Positions 24,280 to 35,410 of a DNA stretch of 64,000 nt are shown here, piece after piece (within the stretch, counting starts at the first letter, position 1; each line of letters begins with the position of its first letter). The position numbers were made by a program, and so were the translations under genes. The notes under the pieces are model-generated. The model was not told where the DNA came from. It saw nothing but the letters and a program-made list of their open reading frames with translations, and did not search any database. The DNA is from Abelmoschus esculentus (taxonomy: Eukaryota > Streptophyta > Magnoliopsida > Malvales > Malvaceae), in assembly GCA_035048815.1 (NCBI GenBank), contig JAUCBN010000036.1:3420001-3484000 (forward strand), written 5' to 3'.

Positions 24280-26459
24280 TTACCAGGTAACTAGCATCCT
24301 AGACTTCAATGCTTTAGCTGCCGCTTTAGCAAAAATTTTTGCTGCTTCAGCCTCAGCTTCTGCGGCCTCTGCCTCTCTTGCTGCCTTTTCAGCCTCGGCA
24401 ATAGCAACTTCTGCCTCTGCAACTGCTCGTGCGGCAGCCGCAGCAGCCTCTTCTGCAGTCATGCTCTTCATTTTCGATAACTCTGCATCAACTTGGGTTT
24501 TAGTAAGAAGGTTGATGCTCTTCTTCTCGGCTTTTGAAGAGTTCTTTTGCCTTCCTTCCAAAGCAAGCAGAGGAGTTCTTCTTGCTTCAGAAGTAGTTGA
24601 ATGTGGTGCAATCCTATACTTATGCTTTACCTATCAATATATGCATCATAAAGATGAATCAATCCCAACTTATGAACATTCAACTTAAACCTTCTTTACA
24701 AACATGCTAATAACTTTCCGCGAGTACATCGGAAAACCAACATACATAATATTTAACACAATTCATAAGGAAGAAATGTATCGATGTCATTATATCCGTT
24801 ATGCAAATAGGATGTAAACTTTCCACCTTTATTTCTTTAATTGGAATATTGCAAGTTCTGTGTGACATAAGTAAACCTAATATCATTTTCGAGAACATTA
24901 ATGGCTTTAAATTTTTACCTAATACAAGGACTTTCCTATGACCCTAGAACACTAATATTTTAAATAATTAATTTTATAAAGAATATGTTTAAGCACTACT
25001 TATAAGTCAAAATTGAACATTTTGACCATAAAAGTCAATAAGGGACAATTTTATAGGGACGGACGGAGTATATATAAGGAAGATAATAATATTATAAAAT
25101 AATTTTACACAAAAAACAGTATAATTACCTTTGTCAATGTTCCATTTGCTACCAGCAGCTTTAATTTTGTAGCCAAAAGCTTCTTGAGGTTTGGCAGTGC
25201 GGCATATTTCTCCTAAAATGTCGGGAAAACAAACACAAATTAGTTTAGACGTTTTAGGAAAGTCATTTGCAATAGTTTCTAAGATGAGCTTCAGATTTAA
25301 ATGCTTGAAAATAGAATGTACAATAAATAAGGAGAAACAGAAACCCTTAGTTCCGCACGTACTTGGAAACAAGACAAAATGAAAACTGTTGCCATATAAA
25401 GCCAATAAAAGTAGCAAAAGTCTTGTTCAAGTATTTAGGATTTACGACCGGTCCAAGAAAGAAAAGTACCTCTATGTATAAAGCAATTGAAGCTCTGTCC
25501 GAGCCACCAGGCTCTCTCAAACTAGTGATAGCCTCTAATAAAATGTTTTCCAACCTACAAGTATTGAGAGGACATCACTTAAGCAGGATTCGTTATGCCT
25601 GTACAAGTCAGAATAGTAAAGCTCTCAACACAAGATTGTTTTGGCCAACAATGACCAAAGGTCGTATAGTTTTCGTTTTCATCAGCTAAAAATAAGTGAT
25701 CTAAAACCCCTAATCTGAGACACTAACTAAATATGTGCATTTACACCCAGTTTGAAATGAATCAACCTTGGAAGTGTTTTGCCTTCTGCTTCTTTTCATG
25801 TTCAAGTATCTGGTGGACAGGCACTCATATACCGAAGTTGAACTAGAAGTTTAATATGATATACGAGAATACGTAAAAATAACCTTGAAATTAATTTTTT
25901 GGATCCAGTAGCCCTTGGTGTTCCGCTACAAATTGCAAGGGGCTTAGGATCAACAACTTCTTCACTTGAAGGTACAGTGATAAGTGCCATGTGGTTATCA
26001 TCCTGTTGAGCAGCCATCTGATTTCTTTTAAGAGCAAGCTTGGCCTTCTGCCTTGACCCCCATATGGCAGTGGCATTTATATTTCTCCATTTGTCCTGGT
26101 CATATTAACACATCACACATTATATCACACCTCTATGCATGACAGAAGATTGGCAACCAAAATATGCATACAGCTCACATTCGAAAGTTTCAGATGCAAT
26201 TAATAAAGATACTGTCCAAACACAGAAAATTTAGTTCATTAAACCAGAAAACATTAAAACTCTTATAGTGATTACGCCTGACGAATCCTACTTGAAGCTC
26301 AGCTACTACCTTGAGATCCACGTTTGAGCGCGAACACAAGACTGAACTAAACTCAGGATCTGAAAGTATATTGCGCCATTTGCCAGTTCCATGTTTGAGA
26401 ACTCCTGCCTTGAGGGCAGCTTCTTCTTCTGCTGTCCATTTCTGCTTAGGGGCACCCAT
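24280..26459 (-). CDS. TRB: Telomere-repeat-binding factor, single-Myb-histone (TRB/SMH) type
   Basis: Five coding exons on the minus strand: 26310-26459, 25884-26095, 25470-25554, 25129-25212 and 24280-24630, all GT-AG with matching phase, giving 293 residues, typical for TRB proteins. Order: N-terminal Myb (MGAPKQKWTAEEE... to the telobox helix VDLKDKWRN, residues 1-57); an H1/H5 globular domain (LLEAITSLREPGGSDRASIA ... LTKVKHKYRIAP, about 121-188); and a C-terminal Ala/Glu-rich coiled coil (about 220-285). These proteins bind telomeric DNA and telo-box promoters and recruit telomerase and Polycomb-type complexes in the nucleus. A 5'-UTR intron (26470-27157) and a leader exon from 27158 to about 27230 are supported by splice signals. 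Confidence 0.95.
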
Positions 26460-27239
26460 CAGTAAATTCCTGAAACCCCAAATATATGAAAATATTAATC
26501 ATTAGAAATCGAAAAGATCAAGCACCAATACTAATCAATTGTATATACTTTCGTGCATATTCATAAAGTTTAGACAACCAACAAAAAACATTGAATTGAA
26601 ATGATGCAATTCTCAACCATTCTGAAATTGAAATGATGCAAATTTCAGAATTTCAACAAAAAACAGGTGAACATACAGAAAATCAGAAAAAAAAATAGAA
26701 AAAAAAATCCATAATACAATCAAGTTTGAAACTTCAAGATTCAAATTTACAAAATTTAATCTGTTCTTAAGCATAAAACAAAAGTTACAAGTTCCCATTT
26801 CTCTTAACTCAAATTATACATGGATTTAGACTCAACCCATATAAATCTTTCACTTCCTAGCAAACTAAGATAAAAATCATATCCTGAAATATACAAACTA
26901 TGAATATTTAAAATTCCAATAGATTGCATTTCGTTTTGTTCTTCTCGACGAAAACAACGTTAAAAAACTGAAGCAACAAGAAATCAGGTTGAGCATTTTC
27001 ATCACGAGCTTAGATTTTGGTGAAATTCATCCTGGGTTGATTCATCTAGAAAATTCCAAACAAGATTAAAACAAACAAACTTTTTACATCAATCACTGAA
27101 TTCTACAGATTTAAAGCGAAAAAAATAGGAAAAAATTGAAGATGAATAATGGAGTACCTGATCGGAGAAACGCGCGAAGGGAAGAAGAGATCACGCGCAG
27201 AGTAGAGGATTTTTGTCACGAAATTATTTCTTACAAAAC

Positions 27240-28565
27240 AGAGGAGTGAATAAGAAAAACAAGAAATAAAAACATGGAAGAGAGTGATTTATTTTTATGT
27301 CCGTAAGAATATTTAAATGGAAATGTTTTTTTTACTGCTTAATATATTATTTATGTTTTATGTGGGGGTTAAACTATTACTTAAATACTCGCTAGGTCCC
27401 TTTACATTTTGATCTCGTGTAAAGTAATCTCTTTTAAACAAAATTTATGAATTTTTAGGAAAAAACTTATAATTACAATTAAAAACATAAAAAATAAAAT
27501 GTTAATTTAGAAAATGTGTACATTAAATTTTCTTAGAAGTTTTAAATTTAAAGTGAGGGTACATGTTTAATTAAAAAATGATATAAAATTATAAAAAATA
27601 TTTATTTTTTTGAAATATTTTTTTTGTTTATTTATTTTAAATATTTTAATCACAATTGGACATAGGTTGTGTATTGAAAAAAAAATGTTTATATCATCTT
27701 AGATTATTTTTATTTATTTATTTTTAAAATATGTATCGATTCAATTACTTATTTTAGACTAAATATTCACTTTTAAAACGTACATAGACTTATGTATCTC
27801 TTTTCATATTAGATACTAAATTGAATTTTTGAATATAGTACATGGATTTTCTTTTTCATAATAGATGGACTAAAACAAAGTTTCAAGCATAGTACAAGGA
27901 CTTTTAATAGACTTTATGTGATATATATTTTAGGATAAATTATACGTGTAGTCACTAAAAGTTTTAGGGTTGGTTAATAAAATTTTAAAACTTTCATTAC
28001 AGTCACTATAATTTTAATTCATTTTCATTAAGTTCACCATCATTAGCTCTTGTTAAGAAATATTGGCATGACGCGTTAAACTCGTATTTGTCAAAAAGAA
28101 TCTTAATTTTTTTTTTTAATTTCAATCACGGTCAAGATCAGAATTTTGTGAACAATTGAATTATTAAATAATGATGATCAAATATGTAATTATACAAATT
28201 TATTTTTCACTTCAACAATTAATAATTAATGATTAGTGGCTTAATTGAAATCAAAATAAAAGTTTAGTGAACTAAGTGACAAAATTTTGTTTAATGGACA
28301 GAATAGAGTCGATCCATAATTCAATGACCACCATGATAGTTTACCCCTAAATTAATTTTAATTTCCCAACGAAAATTATGTCAACTAATAATAGAATAAG
28401 GATGTTTTCATGGCAATCATAAATTACACAGCAACCTGATGCATAGAAAATCATATCAACCTCTGCTCAACATGAACGGTTCTCTTGCCAAATTAGTTTA
28501 AGATGAGGTTGCATCATCTTCTAAGCAGTCCTCGACTCCGGGTTAGCATCGACTAAGGTGGTACC
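27240..28565. other. Intergenic DNA between NAGS 3' end and TRB promoter
   Basis: AT-rich. It contains the TRB promoter (right of about 27.2 kb in gene direction), a MITE-like inverted repeat (27933-28352) and the NAGS 3' UTR (roughly 28400-28565). Confidence 0.55.
27933..28352. mobile_element. MITE-like inverted-repeat element
   Basis: The left end AGGATAAATTATACGTGTAG pairs with the complement of the right end AGGGGTAAACTATCATGGTG, followed on both sides by GTCA. Internal words CATTTTCATTAAG, GTTAAG and TGGCATGACG are typical of a widespread dicot repeat; a related fragment is at 47563-47800. The borders are approximate, and no clean target duplication was found. Confidence 0.5.
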
Positions 28566-31500
28566 TTATCGGTTGCAAGGTCGTTTAAATGCTCTATCGG
28601 CTGTAATTCCACTTCGATCTGGTATCAATTCCTTCATGTAATACTTGGAGTTACGGGATAGATTAATCTTTTTCCGCCTTTCATCCGGAATCATGTCGAT
28701 CGTGCATTCTCTGAAGCCGCGCCTTACAAACCTGTAAAGCATTCTCAGAACCACCTTTCTTCAAATGCAGTAATCTGATCATAAATAATGGCTAGAGTAT
28801 TGACAGGACATTACAAATTGACAGACTATCAAAGATGGTATGTTCAAATTTATCACTAAATGGTGCATGAAAATAATCGAATGCACAAAATAAAGTTTAA
28901 TTCATACGAACCAATCAGCAGTACGAGTTGTTAGCAGGAAAAGCATGTCTAATCCGAGAGACGATGCCTTCTTCTCGATGTAATCTGCACATAAATAGAT
29001 ATAAAAAAGTAAGGACTTGTTATTAGGAATCTTAAGATTGGTTGACCACAATCAAACATCACACCGATGAGGTCATAAACTTATCAGCAAATATTTTATA
29101 TACAATCTAGCAGCCAAAATAAGTGCCATTTTCGGAGTATGCCTTAGTAAAGTTATTGTTTTTTGAATTTGTAAAGATGTTTCAAATAGATTTGATTAGA
29201 CAGTTCTTGCATTGCATCTCTTTCAGCTACACCAGAATAAGTAGAGCAGGGTCTGATCATGTCTAATATGGCATAAGCAATGAAGTTAGAGATGTCCAAC
29301 AGCATACCAAGCAATTTATCTCCTTGTCCATGTCCTCGACATTCCGGAGAAACTGCGATACAAGCAACTTCTCCACACTTGTCCTTGAAGAAAGGAAACA
29401 GAGCACCACAAGCAATGATTTGACCTTCTCTTTCCGTCACGACAAATGAATCTAAGGCCTTAAGCAGCTGCACAAAAATGAAAAGACACAAGAATTTAAT
29501 ATTCAGATATTGGCTCCAATTCAAAAGAATGCAAAGTACGATCAAACTTTATTCTCATTGTTTCAACAAGAGCTTCACCGAAATGTATATGCATAAATGA
29601 GATAGACTGGTTAAACAAAAATCAGAAAGAGCTATATTGACCTCTTCATCACTCCTGTGAACCAATGTGCCAGACTCTTCTAATGGTTGTATGATTTGCT
29701 TGATTCCAGCGAGATCTGTCACCATAGCCATCCTAGCCCCTTCATATAGATCACTGAAAAACAAGCAATGCCGAGGTCAACGAACTGAATGCAAGATAGC
29801 TTAATTACTTACCGAGTCTAGCAACTGCAGCGCGTATAAACTAAGAAATATCAGCCACATGAAGTTACTATGAGGCCCCTCATCCTAGGAAAAAGGATAT
29901 CATAACAATAAATTCTCCTGTTTGTCCATTGTCAAATGTTACAAAACATATCAATGCATGATCACACAATTAAATAAGAAAATACAGGTCTCTTAAAACC
30001 ATGAAAGTTGGAAAAGAAAATTGTTATAGAATATAGTGATAGAAGGTCCTCTGAAGTACCACTAAATTAAAAAAATATATATACCTGTAATCATTTAGTA
30101 GCATATAACATATATTTTTGGTTTAACACTCCACCTGAGTGGCAGAGCCCACTGAAACATCGGAAAGGCTACCAATCATGGAAAGATTGGTTACTTCCAA
30201 AGCAAACACAGATACGTTGGGAATTAATCATGTTTCGTTCTATATGCCCATCATCAAATATTTATTCTCATAAGTTCACGGTAAACATTATATACCTAGC
30301 CACCATTGTCCCCATTCCGTCTCTTTTGAACAGTTCCAACAATAAGACCCCACCGATAGTGCCATCTAACAAATGAACTCTTTGTACACCACCCTGACAA
30401 TAAAGCAGAAAATACAATTGGCATATTATTTTCACCTAAGAAGGAATCTAAATATACTGAGCTCAAACAAGCTTTTGAACTTACTCTGCAGACAAAGGCT
30501 GCAGCAGCCAACTCTGAAAGGTAGCCATTATCTCGACTTAACCGCTCCTGACCTCCAATAGCAAAGCCCTGTTCTCCAGACCATAGTCCATTGCCATTAT
30601 TAAAACCAACACCATTCAGAAAGGTAGGATTTCGTGTACTATTGAGAGCCTTTCCATTTTGTGAAGCGTGAGCAACTGAATTATTATCATCATGTCCAAC
30701 ACTAGTAAGATCTTCTTCATCAACAGCTTTGACATATTTAGCAGCTACCTCACTTTGTTTGGCCCGTTGACGGATTAACATATCTGCTTCTTGGAGAGGC
30801 AAGAAATTAATAAGGCGTCCATTCTCATCCAAAATTGGGCCATCTATAATGCAAATAAGCTTATCTGCTTTAAGAGCTAATGCACAAGCCGTGGCAACTT
30901 CATATGTGCTGAATTTCAGAAAAAACATAAAGCATTAGCTGTCAGGTTTTAAATCATTGGGAAATAAAATAAGACTTATAAGCTAGTGCAAGATGCACCA
31001 TAAAGTCTAAAGTGGTTGCCCATAAACGACCTATAAAAAATATTAGTTAGGAAATACATGATAAAAAAAAAGTAAAAAGTGAAAGATGGGCTATTCTCGA
31101 CCCCGATGACCTGCCTAATAACTCCTAAAAGACGTGCATAATATGTAATCTTCCGCCCATAAAAAAAACTGCTTTAGTTATTGATCAAGGATGTTTTACT
31201 TCATTGGACACAAGATAACAGCAAGCTGCAACAAAATACCATTAAAGGTTACACAGCATACTTGCAATTCAAAACTTCACCAGAGCTAGAATACCCCAGG
31301 TTGCTTAATATTACTATACAACCACCATCAAGCCTCTCACGCAAGCGAGTAACATCTACTTTCTTTACTTCACCAGTTGCTCCATAATCAACACCTTCAA
31401 CAACTCCCCTTCTCTGCAGAAGTGTTTAGCATGAGGCAAAATTATAACAAGTTTAATAGCACAGCCAATACCCAAAAACATGCTTTTGCAAGTTACCCAT

Positions 31501-32611
31501 TGCTCATCAGTTCAAAAAGGTTTAGCCTTTATCTCAAACAGAAGAATAGTAATGCACATAAAAGTACAACCCAAATCAAAAGTTATTTTCAAAACGGAAA
31601 CATTCTAACCTTGGCTGCAAGGAAGTTCCCGCTAGCAACACTGACACCAACTTCATGCCAACGGCTGCTCTCGCCATGCCGACGAATATTACATATGGAA
31701 GGCCCAGGAGAAAGCTTTGCCTCTATCATTTGACGAATCCCTCCGGCAGCTTCTGTTGCAGCAGCTAGAGATTCAGAGTCCGTTATTCTATATCTACCAT
31801 AATACTTCGGTTCATGCCCTGCAATTTTTTGTGGCTCATTTTAAGTATAACTAATCTACTTAATTGCAAAACAAAGATTTTCATTCATAGCTAAGATGAT
31901 ATAAACACTGAATTACGAAAGGTTCAGAATTTTGCTACGATTATAATAATAAAGACAAATAATAGAACAAGTAAACTCAAGTACAAAACTTGCTACACTG
32001 AACATTTCTATGAGAGCAAGTGAAATAAGTGTAACACGAAACGACGTTGTTTTGTTGGGCTCACCTCTCTCAGCCAAAAGCTTGTCGATTTGCACGTGAG
32101 TTCCCGGAACAATAACAAATCTAATCCCTAGGTGATGCAAAAACGCAATATCCTGCAAGTTGAAAAGGAACAAAAAAAAAAAGTTAAGAAAAAAACTTTC
32201 CCATAAAGCATGTATAAGATTTTACCAATTTATTCATTTTGCCTTTAAAATGGTGTCCAAAAAGGGGGAAGCGACGATTTCGCCGGAAATAATAACAACG
32301 AAAGTGCCGCCACGGTGAGCCCAGAGGTAAGGCCAAGCCTCGCGGAACCACCGTACGAACTGTTTATCGTCAACTGAGATGTAAGTTTCGTCGAAGCTAT
32401 CATTTTCGTTGATCGCATTGCGCTTAACGGAATTTCCTCTCTGGGACCTGGGTTCGAGTTTAAGATACCGAGTCCGGCACTTGGAATTGGGTTTCAGTGT
32501 TACGACGTCGGATCGGAAGGCGTGGCGGGAAGAGAAGAGTTTGGTCGGAGCGGGAAGGAAGAGAGAACCGCGAGCAGTTGGACATGAGGCGGCCATTGTG
32601 GCGGCTCTCAA
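28566..32611 (-). CDS. NAGS1: N-acetylglutamate synthase, plastid arginine pathway
   Basis: Ten coding exons (minus): 32243-32611, 32065-32152, 31610-31818, 31262-31413, 30485-30908, 30296-30393, 29642-29753, 29308-29467, 28912-28984 and 28566-28731; phases agree throughout, giving 616 residues. It acetylates glutamate with acetyl-CoA, the first step of arginine synthesis. Layout: plastid transit peptide (about 1-70); amino-acid-kinase-like domain from FVRWFREAWPYLWAHRGG through VPGTHVQIDKLLAERG to about 350; a Ser/Asn-rich loop in exon 5; and a C-terminal GNAT domain with the acetyl-CoA motif RGHGQGDKLL, ending in KRPCNR. Intron 1 (32153-32242) has a GC donor (AAG|GCAAAA) because the nearest GT would bring in a stop. 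Starts at 32611 or the second ATG at 32596 are both possible. Confidence 0.95.
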
Positions 32612-32689
32612 TAGTTTGATCAGCGCAGTAGTAGAACCTTGTTTGTTAAATTTTAAAGCAGAAAGTGGGGCCCAGTGGAGTAATTAAAT

Positions 32690-34320
32690 TAAAAAATACG
32701 AAAAGGGAAATGTTTGAAAACAAATCGACTTTCTTTTATATATATATTTTGTCATAAACTTACTTTTTTATCCTTGCAAGAATCTACTTTATTTTCTTTA
32801 ATAAAAATTATATATATTTGAGATTTATAATTTTTTAAAAAAATATTATTTTTTTCAAATTTAATTTTTTTAAAAAAGGTAATATATCATGTCAATATAC
32901 TGAATCTTTATTGATAAAATCTACTTTTATTTTTATATATTAATACATTTTTGGTATAAATTATAATTATAAATATTTAATCTTTTAATTAATTACCTCA
33001 ATATAAATATTATAAAACTATTATTTTAATTTAATAATTTATTTTTAACATAACTATAATAATTATAAATATTATATATTTATAACTAAATTTAGAAATA
33101 TTATACATAAATAATTTTTAGAATAAATAATTAAAAAATAATAATTATTTTTTACTTTTATAAGAATTATTCAAAAAAAATATAATATAATATATACTTC
33201 AGGCCAGTTTGGTCCACATGTTAAAAATCTGTAATCACATATGACTTAGTTCAAGCGAACCACAGGTCTATAAATCGATCTAGCTGTACCTCTTGAAACA
33301 GTAGATACGATATAATTGTATGTTTGGTTTTATGCTTATCAGGGACAATATTTTTTAATTTATATTTTTATATTTTGTATAAATAAATTTCTATTAAGAT
33401 GTTAATAGTGGTTATTTTCTCTTCAATTGATGGTAATACTATTCTCCTCATATTTATTGAAATTGTATATATTTTTTTGAAAAATATGACCCTTAGATAA
33501 TGAATTATATTCATATTTATCGTTTATTATATTTTTAATTAATTTTATATTATACAGAAGAATATAATAAATAAGCGATATTAATTATCAAAAAATTATA
33601 TTAAAAATATAATAAAATCATTAAATTTTAAGAATAAATTATCAATAAAAATATAAATAAATATATAAAATATAGAAGAAATAAAATTTTTATGAGATAC
33701 AGTTTCTCTCAATACTCTAATGTCTATTATATTCTTTGAATTAAATATTATAGTATTTTCGGTAATACATCGAGTATCGTTATATTTTAATAATTTCAAT
33801 CTAAAAATAACATTATATTTTGTGAATTATAATTTTTTATATATAAATAAAAAATAAATTATAATAAAACTCGTCTAGTAGTAAAAGACAGCCTTAAGAG
33901 ACCAAACAATATTTTTTTTTTCTAATTTTGAAAGCCTTTCACTTTGAATGGAACTCTGTGATGTCTGAGAGAGAGATTTTCCCGCATAACCCCGAAAGTC
34001 GAAAAATTTACATGGGTCCAACATGAGAAAATTATAATGTTATCAAAAATAATTTGAAGTAAACAAAAATATTTTAAACGTTCTTTTAAAAAAATATAAT
34101 AGATTAATATAAATTAAAAAAATAAGTAATTTTATTTAAAAAAATAAAAAATAGAAATTCTAGTAGTTGAGGAAATGCTTTTTGTTTTTTGACATATAAA
34201 AAATTATATATTTTGTATTATTTTTTGTATAAAATATAAGTTTTGCATTGCTTTCGACTCAAAAATATTTTTTTTAGAACATTCTAAAACCAAGCCTTAA
34301 TCCTTTGTTATAATGAGATT
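32690..34320. other. AT-rich intergenic DNA
   Basis: Extremely AT-rich and gene-free, apart from the leader and promoter of NAGS immediately right of 32611. It could instead be intron if the exon-like segment at 34323 is used as an alternative first exon of NAGS. Confidence 0.5.
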
Positions 34321-34322
34321 AC

Positions 34323-34669
34323 CTTGAGAATGGAATCCAAGCCAGGACTAGCGACAACGTCGGCTGACAAGACCAAAACAATCGTGTTTCCTCGGTGAAG
34401 GTACACGTAGGATTGAGCTTCCCTCAACGCTTCCACGAACCTCATGTCTTCCTCCGCCCTGTCGCAGCCGCTGTCATAGCCATTAGTAACCCATCTTGGT
34501 CCTATCTTCTTCCTCGTATCCTTTGCAAACCCTGGTTAAAAACACGCATTTTGAAGCTTATGAAACTCCATTGATTCCGACACCAACTGTTAATTGCCGC
34601 TTGGTTTTGTGGAGAACTCCATTTCCGTGCTTGATGAGGATTTATTTTAACAGTTATGGCACTCGACAT
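34323..34669 (-). pseudogene. NAGS exon-1-like segment, frameshifted
   Basis: An open stretch on the minus strand ends ...VVASPGLDSILK at a canonical AAG|GTAATC donor. Aligned by eye to the last 39 residues of NAGS exon 1 it matches at 21, including FV, REA, HRG, VASP, LD and ILK. The splice phase (0) is identical to NAGS exon 1. Upstream, the same frame hits a stop near 34540. The adjacent frame carries an ATG at 34669 and a basic, Ser-containing leader resembling a transit peptide, so a single-base frameshift lies near 34530-34545. It is either a decayed duplicate of the NAGS 5' end or an alternative first exon with an unseen upstream exon. Confidence 0.62.
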
Positions 34670-35019
34670 CTCTCTACAGTTCTGAAACATTAAGGTTTTC
34701 TTCACGGGAAAACAAGAAAAGGGAAGAAAACGCGGCTAAACGGTGGAGTGAAGAGAAACGTGCTAGAGAGCGAAAGAGAAGGCTTGAACCAAATAATAAG
34801 AGTAAAAGACAAAATCAAAAACATGAAACAAGAAGAAGAAGCTAACTGACTGGGAATCTGAGGCTCACTTGTTCAGACTATTGTGATAGTAATAACAAAT
34901 GGTGGCCCCCATGGCTGCTGTTCGTTTTTTTTTCTTCAGTTCATCGGCTTTTTTTTTCATAGATAAAATGTCAAAGATAAGGATGAACCGATGGAAAATT
35001 TTGATATATTTTCATAGGT

Positions 35020-35410
35020 TTTTTGTGGCGTTTTTTTTGTTCTATAGCGGCGTTTTTTTGCGCCACTAAAAACTTTTCTAACGCTTAGAAAAACATCGCA
35101 AAAAGTGCTGCTAAAAATAGCGCCATAATAGTTTGTGGCGTTTTTTTGATAAAAACGCCGCTAAAAAACATGTCCTTTAGCGGCGTTTTTCATGATAAAC
35201 GCCGCTAATGACATATTCTTTAGTGGCGTTTATATTTATAAACGTCGCTAAAATTATGTTCTTTAGCGGCGTTTGTAAGTAAGAACGTCATTAATGACAT
35301 TTTTTAGCGGCGTTTTTCATGATAAACGCCGCTAAAGAACATAATTTTAGTGACGTTTGTAAATAAAAACGCCACTAAAGAATATGTCATTAGCGGCGTT
35401 TGTTATGAAA
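35020..35410. repeat. Subterminal palindrome array of the CACTA element
   Basis: Tandem hairpins with arms GCGGCGTTT / AAACGCCGC separated by 5-12 base loops and joined by AAGAACAT or ATGACAT spacers. For example, the arms at 35180-35210 pair almost perfectly. Such arrays bind CACTA transposase. Confidence 0.8.

Noticed and set aside
24254..24688. Plus-strand Ala/Ser-rich frame of 144 codons
   Set aside because: It is antisense to the Ala/Glu coiled-coil exon of the TRB gene.
35020..35410. Regularly spaced palindromic repeats, CRISPR-like at first glance
   Set aside because: The units are self-complementary, lack unique spacers, and belong to a CACTA subterminal array in a plant genome.
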